Positions 21,140-32,302 are shown, numbered from the stretch's first letter. The stretch: 64,000 nucleotides of DNA from Rhizobium sp. CSW-27 (GCF_018760785.1 NZ_JAHHZO010000001.1:651484-715483); one strand, 5' to 3'. The notes: generated by a model from the sequence alone, not told the origin. Made by a program: numbers and translations.

Positions 21140-21994
21140 TCAGGCGAGGCGCGGCATCCACCACTTCGGCGTCGCCCCCTCGCGCTTCAGATAGGCATTG
21201 AGGATCGCCTCGTCGGTCTCACCGTTCACCGTGTACTCGGCCGCATGGATGCCGCCGGAAATGTAGAGAAGGTCGAGGCCGTAGCTGAGCGCCCCCTTCA
21301 CATCGGTCGGCATGCCGTCGCCAACGGCGATCACCTTGGCCATGTCGATCTCGCCGCGGACCTCGCGGGCAGCGGCAAGCGCTGCCTCGTAGATCGGCCG
21401 GTGCGGCTTGCCGGCAATGCGGGTGGAGCCGCCGAGCTGTTCGTAATAGGCGGCAACGGCGCCCGCACAGGGGATGATGCGATGGCCGCGCTCAACCACC
21501 AGATCCGGATTGGCGCAGATCAGCGGCGCACCCTTGGCGACGAAGCGGGTCAGCATGTCGTGATAGTCTTCCGGCACTTCCGTTTCGTCATCGAAGAAGC
21601 CGGTGCAGACGATCGCCTCTGCCGCCTCCTCGCCGGTCACGGTGACATCGAGCCCTTCGAGCAGCGGCATGTCGCGCTCGGGGCCGAGCAGGAACACCTT
21701 TTTCGGGCCTTCGGCAATCAGCCGGCGGGTCACGTCGCCGGAGGTGACGATGCGGTCATAGGCCTCGTCCGGCACGCCGAGCACACGCAGCTGGTCTATG
21801 ACGCCCGGCGCCGGACGCGGCGAATTGGTGATCAGCACCACGGCAAGCCCTGCCTTGCGGGCATCGGCGAGCGCCACGCAGGCGGCCGGAAAGGCATCGA
21901 CGCCATTATGCAGCACGCCCCACACATCCGAAAGCACGAGCTGATAGCCCGCCGTGATCGCGCTGAGATTCTGAATGCGGTGTGCCATGATCAT
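21140..21994 (-). CDS. TIGR01459 family HAD-type hydrolase
   Basis: A 284-residue HAD subfamily IIA protein (NagD/4-nitrophenylphosphatase type). Motif I is LSDVWGVLHNG, motif II ITNSPRPAPGV, and the C-terminal motif IAGKPHRPIYE then VGDGMPTDVKGA. The Asp-x-Trp-Gly variant of motif I is characteristic of the alphaproteobacterial TIGR01459 group. Substrate unknown. It is upstream of ribF in the same direction, a conserved pairing in rhizobia as I recall, so a flavin-phosphate role is conceivable but only inference. Confidence 0.85.
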   Translation of the reverse strand: MIMAHRIQNLSAITAGYQLVLSDVWGVLHNGVDAFPAACVALADARKAGLAVVLITNSPRPAPGVIDQLRVLGVPDEAYDRIVTSGDVTRRLIAEGPKKVFLLGPERDMPLLEGLDVTVTGEEAAEAIVCTGFFDDETEVPEDYHDMLTRFVAKGAPLICANPDLVVERGHRIIPCAGAVAAYYEQLGGSTRIAGKPHRPIYEAALAAAREVRGEIDMAKVIAVGDGMPTDVKGALSYGLDLLYISGGIHAAEYTVNGETDEAILNAYLKREGATPKWWMPRLA

Positions 21995-22109
21995 CCGGTG
22001 CCCTGAAAAAGATATGGCGCTGACATGGCAAAGCTAACGCCCGATGGCAAGGAGTTTCCGTGCGAACGCGCAAGGCAGGCGCCGCGCCGGCCCCGGTGTC
22101 ATATCCCCG

Positions 22110-23435
22110 TCAGACCCCCGTCAGCCGCCAGAGAAGTCCGGCAGCCGCGCACAGGCCAAGCACCTTCACCATGCCGATCTTCAGCCGCAGCAGCAGAACG
22201 GCAGAAACGACGAAGAGAACGAACGCCGCCGGATCGAGCGAGGCAAGCCGCGGCCACCAGAGACCCGGCGCGCCCTCGCCCGTCCAGGCGGGAAGGAGCG
22301 GCAGGCGCTGCACCTCGGCAAACAGCACATGCAGGCCGAACCACAGCGCCAGATTGGCGATGACGCCGACGACGGCCGCGGTGATGGCCGACAGGGCCGC
22401 GGAAATCTGCGGCTTGCCGCGCAGCCGCTCGATATAGGGCGCACCGGCAAAGATCCAGATGAAGCTCGGCACGAAGGTGGCCCAGGCCACCAGAACCGCG
22501 CCGAGAATGCCGCCGATCACCGGCTCCAGCCCCGGCACCGTGCGGAAGCCGACGAGATAGCCGACATAGGAGAGCACCAGCACCAGCGGGCCGGGCGTGG
22601 TTTCGGCCAGCGCCAGCCCGTCCAGCATCTCGCCCGGTCTCAGCCAGCCGTAATCCTGCACGGCGACCTGCGCCACATAGGCAAGCACCGCATAGGCACC
22701 GCCAAAGGTGACGAGCGCCATTCTGGAGAAGAAGGCGAACATGGCGGCAAGGTTGTCCGCGCCGGCAAGCAGCGAGAGAATGAGTAAGGGCAGTTGCCAG
22801 ACGAGGATCCAGAACCCCAGCTGCAGCAGGGCGCGACCGGGCGGCGGACGGGGGCGCAACACCTCCGCCGGTCCGGCTGCGACGGGTTCAGCCGGCAGGC
22901 TCCGTGCCCGCAGATAGCCGGCAATTCCCGCCGCCAGCACCACCAGCGGAAACGGCAGCGCCAGCACGAAGAGCGCCAGGAAGGCGAAAACCGCAAGTCC
23001 TCGCAGGAAACGGGTCTTCAGCGTGCGGCGCGCCAGCCGCAGCACCGCCTCCAGCACGATGGTCAGTACCGCCGCCTTCAAGCCGAAGAACAGGCCGGAC
23101 AGCCAGCCGGCCTCCTGATAGAGCGCATAGGCGGTGGAGAGCCCGATGATGACGGCAAGACCGGGCAGGACGAAGAGCAGGCCGGCGACGATGCCGCCGC
23201 GCACCCCGTGCGTCAGCCAGCCGATATAGGTGGCAAGCTGCTGCGCCTCCGGGCCGGGCAGCAGCATGCAGTAGTTCAGCGCATGCAGATAGCGCTCCTC
23301 GCGAATCCAGCGCTTCTCCTCCACGCAGACGCGGTGCATCAGTGCGATCTGCGCCGCCGGGCCGCCGAAAGACAGGCAGCCGATGCGCGCAAAGGCAAGC
23401 GTCAGCTCACCGAAGGACGGGGCGACAGTGGTCAT
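22110..23435 (-). CDS. chrA: Chromate efflux transporter ChrA
   Basis: A 441-residue membrane protein of the CHR family with two homologous halves. The N-terminal half has RIGCLSFGGPAAQIALMH and LPGPEAQQLATYIGW; the C-terminal half has FGGAYAVLAYVAQ and LAETTPGPLVLVLSYVG. About ten hydrophobic segments are visible, with a charged linker near residue 190. These proteins export chromate. No chrB or other metal-resistance gene is adjacent, so inducibility is unknown. It is divergent from groES across about 200 bp. Confidence 0.9.
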   Translation of the reverse strand: MTTVAPSFGELTLAFARIGCLSFGGPAAQIALMHRVCVEEKRWIREERYLHALNYCMLLPGPEAQQLATYIGWLTHGVRGGIVAGLLFVLPGLAVIIGLSTAYALYQEAGWLSGLFFGLKAAVLTIVLEAVLRLARRTLKTRFLRGLAVFAFLALFVLALPFPLVVLAAGIAGYLRARSLPAEPVAAGPAEVLRPRPPPGRALLQLGFWILVWQLPLLILSLLAGADNLAAMFAFFSRMALVTFGGAYAVLAYVAQVAVQDYGWLRPGEMLDGLALAETTPGPLVLVLSYVGYLVGFRTVPGLEPVIGGILGAVLVAWATFVPSFIWIFAGAPYIERLRGKPQISAALSAITAAVVGVIANLALWFGLHVLFAEVQRLPLLPAWTGEGAPGLWWPRLASLDPAAFVLFVVSAVLLLRLKIGMVKVLGLCAAAGLLWRLTGV

Positions 23436-23511
23436 GCGCGGATGAGAAAAAGCGGGACGCCGGAGGCAGGCACAAAAGCCCCGCCGCGGGATAAAATTTC
23501 TTGGCCCCGTT

Positions 23512-23541
23512 CTTGACTCATCCAGGCTCCAATCTTATCTC
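23512..23541 (+). promoter_or_regulatory. groESL promoter (overlapping sigma-70 and sigma-32 elements)
   Basis: TTGACT (23513-23518), a 17-base spacer and TATCTC (23536-23541) fit a sigma-70 promoter. The same bases read CTTG (23512-23515), an 18-base spacer and CTTATCT (23534-23540), which matches the alphaproteobacterial RpoH pattern CTTG-N17/18-CYTATNT. The predicted start site falls at the CIRCE element just downstream. Confidence 0.7.
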
Positions 23542-23548
23542 AACGGCG

Positions 23549-23575
23549 CTGGCACTCACCAGTTGGGAGTGCTAA
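23549..23575 (+). promoter_or_regulatory. CIRCE operator (HrcA-binding site) of groESL
   Basis: CTGGCACTC (23549-23557), nine bases, then GAGTGCTAA (23567-23575). The right half is a perfect consensus; the left half matches seven of nine positions of TTAGCACTC. Position immediately after the promoter, 58 bp before the groES ATG, indicates HrcA repression of the chaperonin operon. Confidence 0.93.
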
Positions 23576-23633
23576 CAGCACAATCGCGGGGAACTTTGAA
23601 CCCGCCTATGTCATTTGATCGAGGGATTAGACA

Positions 23634-23930
23634 ATGGCAAGCACCAATTTCCGCCCGCTGCACGACCGCGTTGTCGTTCGTCGCGTCGAGTCTGAAGAAA
23701 AGACCAAGGGCGGCATCATCATTCCCGACACCGCCAAGGAAAAGCCGGCAGAAGGCGAAGTGATCGCTGTTGGTCCGGGCGCCCGCAAGGACAACGGCGA
23801 GCTGGTTGCGCTCGACGTGAAGGTCGGCGACCGCGTCCTGTTCGGCAAGTGGTCCGGTACGGAAGTCAAGATCGACGGCGTTGACCTTCTGATCATGAAG
23901 GAAGCCGACATCATGGGCATCATCGGCTGA
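23634..23930 (+). CDS. groES: Co-chaperonin GroES
   Basis: A 98-residue co-chaperonin. It starts [20 protein letters not shown], contains the mobile loop [20 protein letters not shown] and ends [13 protein letters not shown]. It caps the GroEL ring during assisted folding in the cytosol. GAGGGA precedes the ATG. It is the first gene of the operon, with groEL 71 bp downstream, under the CIRCE element and dual promoter described separately. Confidence 0.97.
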   Translation: MASTNFRPLHDRVVVRRVESEEKTKGGIIIPDTAKEKPAEGEVIAVGPGARKDNGELVALDVKVGDRVLFGKWSGTEVKIDGVDLLIMKEADIMGIIG

Positions 23931-23983
23931 TCTTCGGCCGACGGTTCTTCCACCTCAAGATTGAACGACAGCGGGCTTGATAA

Positions 23984-25710
<1,727 letters not shown>

Positions 25711-25728
25711 CTGCATGGGCCGGATGCT

Positions 25729-26751
25729 TCAGCTTGCCGGGCCGACAAGTGCTGCGAGCGTCAGTTGCGCGGCGATTGCGTGCACGGCGGCCCTGTCAAC
25801 CCCCGGCGCATCCACCCAGTAATGTGCATTGTCGCGAGCCGCCGTCTCTACCCCGACCGGCAGCAGCGTGTAATGCCCCACATGCTTGCCGAGACTGGTC
25901 AGACGACTGTTGGGCAGGCGTTCGTTCAGCCAGGCGGAGCAGAGGTCATAGGGTGCTTCCTCATCCGCCTCACCACACAGGATCGTCACCGGCAGATGGA
26001 GGTCGCGCAGGCTCGTCTCCGTGAACCCACGCACCGGCGGCGCAGGCGCGATTGCTACGACCGCACGCAGCCGCTCGTCACGGTAGCTCTGCGACTGCCG
26101 CTCCCAGGACTGGCGGAACACGGTGCTGGACGCCAGAAGCGGCTCGATCTGGCCGGCAAGATCCGGCATTTCCTGCGGGCCGGCAGTCGAGGGATGGTCC
26201 TTGACGAAGGCCATCATCCGTTCCGTTTCCGTAATGGCACCCGCCAGCGCCAGCGCCGTATAACCGCCCAGCGAAAAGCCGGCAGCCGTGACATCGGAAA
26301 GATCCAGCCGCCCGGCAAACACGCCCTCCGACGAGAGGCAATCCAGCAGGAAACTCAGATCCCGCGCCCTTTCCCACCAGCACAGAAAGCCTTCGGCACG
26401 ATAGGCTTCCACGCCGGTATTGCCATGATGATCAACGCCCAGCACCACACGACCTTGCGCTGCAAGGGCAGAGGCGAGCCAGCCGAGACCCGAGGCGGAA
26501 CCGCCGGTGCCATGCGAGATCAGAACCACCGGATAGCGATCCGCATCGGCGGCAAGGGGCGCCTCGGGCGCCAGTGGACCAAGAGAATAAAGCGGGCGAC
26601 GCGGCGGGATCGCGATGTCCCGCGCGAGGCTCCCTGCCGCGGCGGGATACCAGGCGGACCAGCGGACAGGGCGCGGTCCCTCGCCGCTCCAGTTCGACCG
26701 CGCCTCGTCCAGCAGCAGTCCGGCTGCAAAGCCTATCGTTAAAGCCGTCAC
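25729..26751 (-). CDS. Alpha/beta hydrolase (dienelactone hydrolase/PAF-acetylhydrolase-like)
   Basis: A 340-residue alpha/beta-hydrolase. The oxyanion motif PVVLISHGTGGSASGL is near residue 85, the nucleophile elbow TAAGFSLGGYTALAL near 160, and a late Asp in GEADEEAP and His in GKHVGHYT complete a plausible Ser-Asp-His triad. A hydrophobic N-terminus (LTIGFAAGLLL) could be a weak signal or anchor. I choose GTG 26751 because AGGAGG (26758-26763) is six bases upstream; an ATG at 26775 has no spaced site. It converges on groEL. Substrate unknown. Confidence 0.78.
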   Translation of the reverse strand: MTALTIGFAAGLLLDEARSNWSGEGPRPVRWSAWYPAAAGSLARDIAIPPRRPLYSLGPLAPEAPLAADADRYPVVLISHGTGGSASGLGWLASALAAQGRVVLGVDHHGNTGVEAYRAEGFLCWWERARDLSFLLDCLSSEGVFAGRLDLSDVTAAGFSLGGYTALALAGAITETERMMAFVKDHPSTAGPQEMPDLAGQIEPLLASSTVFRQSWERQSQSYRDERLRAVVAIAPAPPVRGFTETSLRDLHLPVTILCGEADEEAPYDLCSAWLNERLPNSRLTSLGKHVGHYTLLPVGVETAARDNAHYWVDAPGVDRAAVHAIAAQLTLAALVGPAS

Positions 26752-26796
26752 GCCGTTCCTCCTCACCCTGTCCATCCTCGGGCAGGATAGGAATAT

Positions 26797-27741
26797 TCAC
26801 CGCTCAATTTCAATGCCGGGTGCGCACCGTTCGAGGATCGCTGCGGCTACCAGAACCTCCGTGCCCGCCAGACCGGTGGAGCAGAACAGCGTGACATCCT
26901 CCTGCCGCCTGACCGGCTTGCCTGTCGCGACAAGCAGGGAGAGGTCCTCGATGCGCATCATGTCCGGCGTGTCGGTGAGGAAGAAGGGCTTGGCATAGGC
27001 CAGCATCTGTTCCGGGGAATCGGTCGCGATCGTTCGCGCGACCGAGGCAACCTCTACCGCAAGCTCGTGGGCATCGACGAATTTGGGGCCGACCGTATTC
27101 ACATGCGTGCCCGGCTTCAGCCAGGACGCGTCCAGAACAGGCATCGTGCTGGACGTTGCACAGATCACGATGTCGCTCTGCTCCGCCGCCTGGCGGGCTG
27201 TCTCGACAGGACGGACGGATATGCCCAGACGCCGTTCCATTTCATCGGCAAACCGAAGCCTGTTTGCTTCGTTGCGGCTGTAGACAAGGGCATGCTGGAT
27301 CCGGCGCACCTCGGCAGCCGCTTCCAGCTGTGATTTGGCCTGCTCGCCGCTGCCGATGACGCCGACGATGCGCGCGTCGTCTCGCGCCATGTGGCGGATC
27401 GCGACGCCGCCGATCGCGCCGGTTCGAAGGGCACCCAACCGCGCGCCGATGACAAGCCCGAGGAGCGCGCCTGTGGAGGGATTCCAGATGGCGACGACCT
27501 GCTCATCCCGTTCCCCGTTGAAGGTCGTGTAGGCTCGGAAACCGGCGACCGGCTCGGTCCCGTCTGTCACGCCACCCACCGTGAACACCAGATCGCCTGC
27601 ATCGCCCATCGCGACGCAATGCCTCGGCGGCGAGACCAGCCTGCCGGCGGCTTTCTCGCGGAACGCCTGCTCCACCGCCTCGATCGCGAAAGCAATCAGT
27701 GAAGGATCCAGGAGATCCTTGTCGGTAACGATCTTGACCAT
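26797..27741 (-). CDS. Ornithine cyclodeaminase/mu-crystallin family protein
   Basis: A 314-residue NAD(P)-binding protein of the OCD/mu-crystallin family. The Rossmann segment IVGVIGSGEQAKSQLEAA is in the middle; RTGAIGGVAIRHMAR and TVGPKFVDAHEL are family features. Members deaminate ornithine or reduce ketimines, or act as alanine dehydrogenases; specificity is not evident. ATG 27741 has GAGGG eight bases upstream; ATG 27768 is a possible longer start. It is divergent from doxX and not linked to arginine-catabolism genes here. Confidence 0.82.
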   Translation of the reverse strand: MVKIVTDKDLLDPSLIAFAIEAVEQAFREKAAGRLVSPPRHCVAMGDAGDLVFTVGGVTDGTEPVAGFRAYTTFNGERDEQVVAIWNPSTGALLGLVIGARLGALRTGAIGGVAIRHMARDDARIVGVIGSGEQAKSQLEAAAEVRRIQHALVYSRNEANRLRFADEMERRLGISVRPVETARQAAEQSDIVICATSSTMPVLDASWLKPGTHVNTVGPKFVDAHELAVEVASVARTIATDSPEQMLAYAKPFFLTDTPDMMRIEDLSLLVATGKPVRRQEDVTLFCSTGLAGTEVLVAAAILERCAPGIEIER

Positions 27742-27938
27742 TTCTCTTGCCCTCGATGTTTCCGCCATGCTGCAACCTCAAGGGCAGTTCAGGTCAAGCC
27801 TCAAGATCACACGCCCCGCTCGTTCACTATTCCCGAACAATTCGTCTCCATCCGTTCATCTTTCACGGCGCGACAATCTGGCGCATATTCTCCTCCAGAC
27901 ATACACCGCCGCCACGGCACACCCTCTGGAGACTTTCC

Positions 27939-28388
27939 ATGTCGACCACCAACAACGCAGTCATTTTCGTTGCCCGCATCCTCCTCTCCTTCATCTTCAT
28001 CCTGTCCGGCTTCGGCAAGCTGGCCGATCCTTCCGGCACGGCCGGCATGATCACTGGCGCCGGCCTTCCGGCCGCGACCGCCCTTGCCTATCTCGCCGGC
28101 CTCTTCGAACTCGTGACCGGTCTTGCCGTTCTCGTCGGTTTCCAGGTTCGGATCGTCGGCTGGGCGCTTGCCCTCTTCTGCATCTTCACCGGCGCCGTCT
28201 TCCATTCCGGCACGGTTGCCATCCCGGGCTGGCCGGACGCGGCGCTCGGCTGGATCAACACGCTGAACAGCATCATGATGATGAAGAATTTTACCCTGGC
28301 CGGCGCCTATATCCTGCTCGCCACCGTCGGTGCCGGCGCCTATTCGCTGGACGCCCGCCGTGGCGCAGCCTCGGCCGTCACCGCCTGA
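27939..28388 (+). CDS. DoxX family membrane protein
   Basis: A 149-residue protein with four hydrophobic helices, start MSTTNNAVIFVARILLSFIF, then ILSGFGKLADPSGTAGMITG. This is the DoxX signature: helix I followed by a Gly-Lys-hydrophobic turn. Many homologues sit near redox or thiol-stress genes; the local neighbour is an OCD homologue in divergent orientation. CTGGAGA lies before the ATG, and a strong terminator follows the stop. Confidence 0.85.
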   Translation: MSTTNNAVIFVARILLSFIFILSGFGKLADPSGTAGMITGAGLPAATALAYLAGLFELVTGLAVLVGFQVRIVGWALALFCIFTGAVFHSGTVAIPGWPDAALGWINTLNSIMMMKNFTLAGAYILLATVGAGAYSLDARRGAASAVTA

Positions 28389-28414
28389 TATCCACCGCCC
28401 GCAAGGCAAAAACG

Positions 28415-28444
28415 AACCCGCCGGAGCAATCCGGCGGGTTTTTT
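28415..28444 (+). terminator. Rho-independent terminator of doxX
   Basis: AACCCGCCGG (28415-28424), a six-base loop and CCGGCGGGTT (28431-28440) form a perfect ten-base-pair stem followed by a run of T, a textbook intrinsic terminator 27 bp after the doxX stop. Confidence 0.92.
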
Positions 28445-28480
28445 GTTGTCGAGACTGGACTTTTGTGGCGTGGCACCGTG

Positions 28481-28688
28481 CCCCCCTCATCCGCCCTTCG
28501 GGCACCTTCTCCCCGAGGGGGAGAAGGATTAAGCTGCACCGTCGGCGCCCTTCGTTAACGCATAAGCCGACTTCGACGTTTTACGGTTCACTCTATCCGC
28601 CGATGTCCAAGTTCTAAGGTGGCGCAAGGCACCCGCGCCCCTCCCTTCTCCCCTCGGGGAGAAGGTGCCCGAAGGGCGGATGTGGGGG
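28481..28688. repeat. RIME/MITE-like palindromic repeat element A
   Basis: This fills most of the doxX-hisG gap. Two inverted copies of a roughly 45-base module lie at 28481-28528 and 28644-28688. Each contains a GCCCTTCGGGC palindrome and a CCTTCTCCCC/GGGGAGAAGG hairpin, and a 115-bp AT-richer centre separates them. The arrangement resembles rhizobial intergenic mosaic elements. No coding sequence is supported in the centre. Confidence 0.75.
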
Positions 28689-28715
28689 CTTGGGTGCGGC
28701 AGACGGAACGTCCGC

Positions 28716-29411
28716 TCAAACCACCCCGCGCACGGCCTCGATGATCTTCGCCACCGTCGCATTGCCCTCGTGCTCCTGCTTGCGGGCGCGGACAAGGCAG
28801 GCTTCGGAGCGCAGGATCACGCCATCCGACAGCACTTTCAGGTGGTTGGCGACGAGCGTCGAACCGGTGGAGGTGATGTCGACGATGATATCCGCCTGAC
28901 CCGCCGCCGGCGCGCCTTCGGTCGCGCCGAGGCTTTCGACGATACGATACAGCTGAATGCCGTGGCTTCCGGAAAAATGCTGCTGGGTGAGCCGCCAGTA
29001 CTTTGTCGCGATCGCCAGCCGCCGTCCGTGGCGGGCGCGGAATTCGGCGGCCACATCCCCGAGGTCTGCCATGGTTTCCACGTCGAGCCAGATCTCCGGT
29101 ACGGCGACCACCACATCCGCACGGCCGAAACCGAGACGGGCGGCAATCTCCACGCGGGCATCGGCATCCGCCAGCCCCTCGCGCACCAGATCCTCGCCGG
29201 TGACGCCGAAATCCACGGTGCCATTGCCGATCTCGCGCGAGATTTCAGACGCCGAGAGGAAGGCGATCTCGACATCCTCGAACCCTTCGACGCGGCCGCG
29301 ATAGGAGCGGTCATTGCCGACGGCGACGATCTTCATGCCGGCCTTCTCGAAGATGGCGGAGGCATCGTCCTTCATGCGGCCCTTGGAGGGAAGCCCGATG
29401 GTAATCGTCAT
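28716..29411 (-). CDS. hisG: ATP phosphoribosyltransferase catalytic subunit HisG (short form)
   Basis: A 231-residue short-form HisG, which condenses ATP and PRPP in the first step of histidine synthesis. [16 protein letters not shown] begins the protein; [12 protein letters not shown] and the PRPP loop [20 protein letters not shown] are present. The C-terminal regulatory ACT-like domain of long HisG is missing, so HisZ is required. HisZ is encoded immediately upstream, its stop overlapping the hisG ATG by four bases (29408-29411). Confidence 0.94.
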   Translation of the reverse strand: MTITIGLPSKGRMKDDASAIFEKAGMKIVAVGNDRSYRGRVEGFEDVEIAFLSASEISREIGNGTVDFGVTGEDLVREGLADADARVEIAARLGFGRADVVVAVPEIWLDVETMADLGDVAAEFRARHGRRLAIATKYWRLTQQHFSGSHGIQLYRIVESLGATEGAPAAGQADIIVDITSTGSTLVANHLKVLSDGVILRSEACLVRARKQEHEGNATVAKIIEAVRGVV

Positions 29412-30592
29412 CGTAGTTCTCCGCTTTTGCGCGGCGATTGCGTCCGAAAACCGGCTTCCACTTTTCGGATCGCCGCGCCCCCTTTCGCCTTCTGGATGCG
29501 GTCCAGCCACATGGAAAAACCGACGGCCGGGATGTGATCCTTTGCGCCGAGCAGAGTCAGCATGCGGTCATACCGCCCGCCGCCGATGAGCACGTCGTGT
29601 TCGCCACGCACGGTGACCTCGAACACGAGACCGGTGTAATAATCGAGCGGACGGCCGAAGGCGGCCCGCCAGGTGATATCGGCAAGCGAGGCGCCGGCAT
29701 CGCGAAGCGCTGCCACGCGCGCGTCGAACCCGGCAATCGCCGCCTCCAGCGGCAGGGCGGCGGAGCGGGCGAAATCGGACAGCACGCCCGGCGCATAACG
29801 CAGCGAGACGTTGATGGAGAGAAACTCCTTCAGCGCATCGAGCTTGGCGCTATCGAGCGAGGCACCGGCGAGCAGCCGCTTTTCCTTCAGCCGCCGCACG
29901 ATCTCTTCCGGCGCACGGCTGGCATTGGTGAGGTAACCGGTGCGCTCCATCTCGTCGCGCAGATGCGCGGCAAGGCCGGCGTCATCACCCGCCTCCAGCA
30001 TGCGCTCCACTTCCGGCGAAAGGCCGGCGACCGGTTGCGGTCTTGCGAGACGCGCAATGATCGCCTCCAGCACATCCGTCTGGCCGAAGGCGCGCACGAG
30101 GCGGCGCTGCCAGCCGACGGGAAGGCCAAGCGCTGCCACGACGGCCTCGAATACCGCCTGATCGCCGATGGTGACGGCAAAGGCATGTGACGGCAGCACG
30201 GTCTGCAGGCAGGCCAGCGCATCGGCGACGATCCGGGCGTCAGCGGTGGCTGCATCCGTATCGCCCAGATCCTCCAGCCCTGCCTGATAGAATTCGTTTG
30301 CACCCTCGCGGCGCTGGCGGAACACTTCGCCGAGATAGGCATAACGTTTCGGCGTGCCGGTGGCGGTTTCGATATGCCGCAGGCAGACCGGAATGGTGAA
30401 TTCCGGCCTCAGGCAGAGGCTTTCCCCCCGCTCGTTTTCGGTCAGAAAGATCCGGCGGCGCAGGTCTTCGCCCGCCATGTCGAGAAAGGGTTCCGCCGGC
30501 TGGATGACCGGGGTGTCGACGCGGGTGGTGTTGCGCCGGGAAAATTCGTCCAGGATCGCCGGGGCGAAATCGGGCATGTCGATCAGGGGCAT
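29408..30592 (-). CDS. hisZ: ATP phosphoribosyltransferase regulatory subunit HisZ
   Basis: A 394-residue HisRS-like paralogue lacking aminoacylation activity. It activates short HisG and binds histidine for feedback control. Motif 2-like [20 protein letters not shown] and the late [17 protein letters not shown] then GGGRYDRML are visible. The C-terminal 18 or so residues ([18 protein letters not shown]) are encoded by an extended palindrome common in rhizobial intergenic DNA (29431-29476), so the tail is probably a repeat-derived addition. It is cotranscribed with hisG. Confidence 0.92.
   Translation of the reverse strand: MPLIDMPDFAPAILDEFSRRNTTRVDTPVIQPAEPFLDMAGEDLRRRIFLTENERGESLCLRPEFTIPVCLRHIETATGTPKRYAYLGEVFRQRREGANEFYQAGLEDLGDTDAATADARIVADALACLQTVLPSHAFAVTIGDQAVFEAVVAALGLPVGWQRRLVRAFGQTDVLEAIIARLARPQPVAGLSPEVERMLEAGDDAGLAAHLRDEMERTGYLTNASRAPEEIVRRLKEKRLLAGASLDSAKLDALKEFLSINVSLRYAPGVLSDFARSAALPLEAAIAGFDARVAALRDAGASLADITWRAAFGRPLDYYTGLVFEVTVRGEHDVLIGGGRYDRMLTLLGAKDHIPAVGFSMWLDRIQKAKGGAAIRKVEAGFRTQSPRKSGELR
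29431..29476. repeat. Extended palindrome within the 3' end of hisZ
   Basis: TCCGAAAA (29443-29450) pairs with TTTTCGGA (29462-29469) around an 11-base loop. Outer arms GCGGCGA (29431-29437) and TCGCCGC (29470-29476) extend the stem. From memory, this GAAAACCGG...CTTTTCGG motif recurs widely between genes in Rhizobiaceae; here it codes for the end of HisZ. Confidence 0.65.
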
Positions 30593-30621
30593 GGGGGTGC
30601 TCCCTTTGAGCTTGTGTCGCT

Positions 30622-30760
30622 GCCCCTCATCCGGCTGCCGCCACCTTCTCCCCGTCCAGACGGGGAGAAGGAGAATGCCGCGCCGTTTCCGCCATCAACC
30701 GAGGTCGCACCGGGCAGATCCCCTCTCCCCGCCTGCGGGGAGAGGGTTAGGGTGAGGGGC
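30622..30760. repeat. RIME-like palindromic repeat element B (hisS-hisZ gap)
   Basis: Two hairpins occupy the 189-bp gap. CCTTCTCCCCGTC/GACGGGGAGAAGG (30644-30656/30659-30671) has thirteen paired bases. CCCTCTCCCCGC/GCGGGGAGAGGG (30721-30732/30735-30746) has twelve. The outer ends CCCCTCATCC and its mirror GGTGAGGGG frame the element as inverted termini. Confidence 0.75.
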
Positions 30761-30781
30761 CAAAACTGCGAGCCGCTCACG

Positions 30782-32302
30782 TCAAACATCCTTCGCCCGG
30801 CGGCGGTCTTCGGCCTGGTGGGCGAGGATCTCCTTGACCTTTTCCACCAGCTCCGCTTCCGGCACGACGACCTGCGCAACGCGGGCCTCGCGCCATTCGG
30901 CATTGTCGGTGATCTCGCCGGACAGACGCTTGCCCTCGATCAGGTCCTTGATCTGCACGACGCCTTGCGCCCGCTCGTCACCCCCCTGGATGATGGCGAT
31001 GGGCGAGCCGCGACGGTCGGCATATTTCAGCTGGTTGCCGAATTTCTTCCAGTTGCCCTGGTACATTTCGGCACGAATGCCAGCGTTGCGCAGTGCCTGG
31101 GTGAACCGCTGGTAGCGCCCCATGGCCTCGACATCGCCATCCATAACGGTGACGAGAACCGGCGCGAGGATCTCGTCCTGCCCCAGCTTGCCGAGGTTCT
31201 TCAGCGCCGTCATCAGGCGCGAGACGCCGATGGAAAAACCGGTGGCCGGCACCGGCTGGCCCATGAAGCGCGAGACGAGCCCATCATACCGCCCGCCGCC
31301 GCCGACCGAACCGAAGACGACCTTTTCGCCCTTTTCGTTGGTGACATCGAAGGTGAGTTCGGCTTCGTAGACGGGGCCGGTGTAATATTCGAGGCCGCGG
31401 ACGACGGAGGGATCGATCTTGATGCGATCGGCATCATATCCAGCACCAACGACAAGCGCGCCGATGGTGTTCAGTTCTTCGACGCCTTCCGCACCCTTGG
31501 AGGTGCCTTCGACAAGGGCAGCCAGTTCGGCAGCACTTTCGGCATAATTCTTAATCCCGACGAAGAAGAGAACCTTCCGGATTTGCTCTTCATTAAGCCC
31601 CGCTCCCTTGGTGAAGTCGCCGCTTTCATCCTTGCGGCCTTCGCCGAGCAGCAGGCGCACACCTTCCGGGCCGAACTTGTCGAGCTTGTCGATCGCCCGC
31701 AGCACGTTCAGCCGGCGTCCCGCATTCTCCTCGCCGCCCAGACCGATGGCTTCCATCACACCATCCAGAACCTTGCGGTTGTTGACGCGGATCACGTAAT
31801 CGCCGCGTTTGATGCCAAGCGCTTCCAGCGTATCGGCCATCATCATGCACATTTCGGCATCGGCGTTCACGCCCGGCGCGCCGACCGAATCCGCATCGAA
31901 CTGCATGAACTGGCGGAAGCGACCCGGGCCCGGCTTTTCGTTGCGGAACACATAGCCGGCGCGATAGGTGCGGTAGGGCAGCTGGATCTCGTTAAAGTTT
32001 TCGGCGACGTGGCGAGCGAGCGGCGCGGTGAGGTCGTAGCGCAGGCTCATCCACTGCTCGTCGTCATCCTGCAACGAGAAAACGCCCTCGTTCGGGCGGT
32101 CGCTGTCGGGCAGGAATTTTCCGAGCGCATCGGTATATTCGAACAGCGGCGTCTCGATCGGGTCGAAACCGTAGCGCTCGTAGACCTCGCGGATCTTTGC
32201 GACCATTTCGTTGGTGGCATGGATATCGGCGGCGGTGCGATCGACAAAGCCGCGCGGCAGGCGGGCTTTCAGTTTCTGCGGTTTCTTCTGCTTGTCGCTC
32301 AT
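30782..32302 (-). CDS. hisS: Histidyl-tRNA synthetase HisS
   Basis: A 506-residue class II synthetase. [14 protein letters not shown], motif 2 [20 protein letters not shown], the histidine-A motif [10 protein letters not shown] and motif 3 [13 protein letters not shown] with GFSIGVSRL are all present. The motif-2 loop is of the alphaproteobacterial type, a clade known to recognise tRNA-His without the usual G-1 identity element. It lies upstream of hisZ-hisG on the same strand, separated by repeat B. Confidence 0.94.
   Translation of the reverse strand: MSDKQKKPQKLKARLPRGFVDRTAADIHATNEMVAKIREVYERYGFDPIETPLFEYTDALGKFLPDSDRPNEGVFSLQDDDEQWMSLRYDLTAPLARHVAENFNEIQLPYRTYRAGYVFRNEKPGPGRFRQFMQFDADSVGAPGVNADAEMCMMMADTLEALGIKRGDYVIRVNNRKVLDGVMEAIGLGGEENAGRRLNVLRAIDKLDKFGPEGVRLLLGEGRKDESGDFTKGAGLNEEQIRKVLFFVGIKNYAESAAELAALVEGTSKGAEGVEELNTIGALVVGAGYDADRIKIDPSVVRGLEYYTGPVYEAELTFDVTNEKGEKVVFGSVGGGGRYDGLVSRFMGQPVPATGFSIGVSRLMTALKNLGKLGQDEILAPVLVTVMDGDVEAMGRYQRFTQALRNAGIRAEMYQGNWKKFGNQLKYADRRGSPIAIIQGGDERAQGVVQIKDLIEGKRLSGEITDNAEWREARVAQVVVPEAELVEKVKEILAHQAEDRRRAKDV

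Noticed and set aside
28481..28688. Possible CRISPR-like repeats
   Set aside because: Only two copies, in inverted orientation, with internal palindromes; this is an intergenic mosaic or MITE-like element, not a CRISPR array.
31541..31600. Slightly AT-rich stretch in hisS
   Set aside because: Only about 60 bp and mild; unlike the ileS patch it does not stand out clearly from normal variation.
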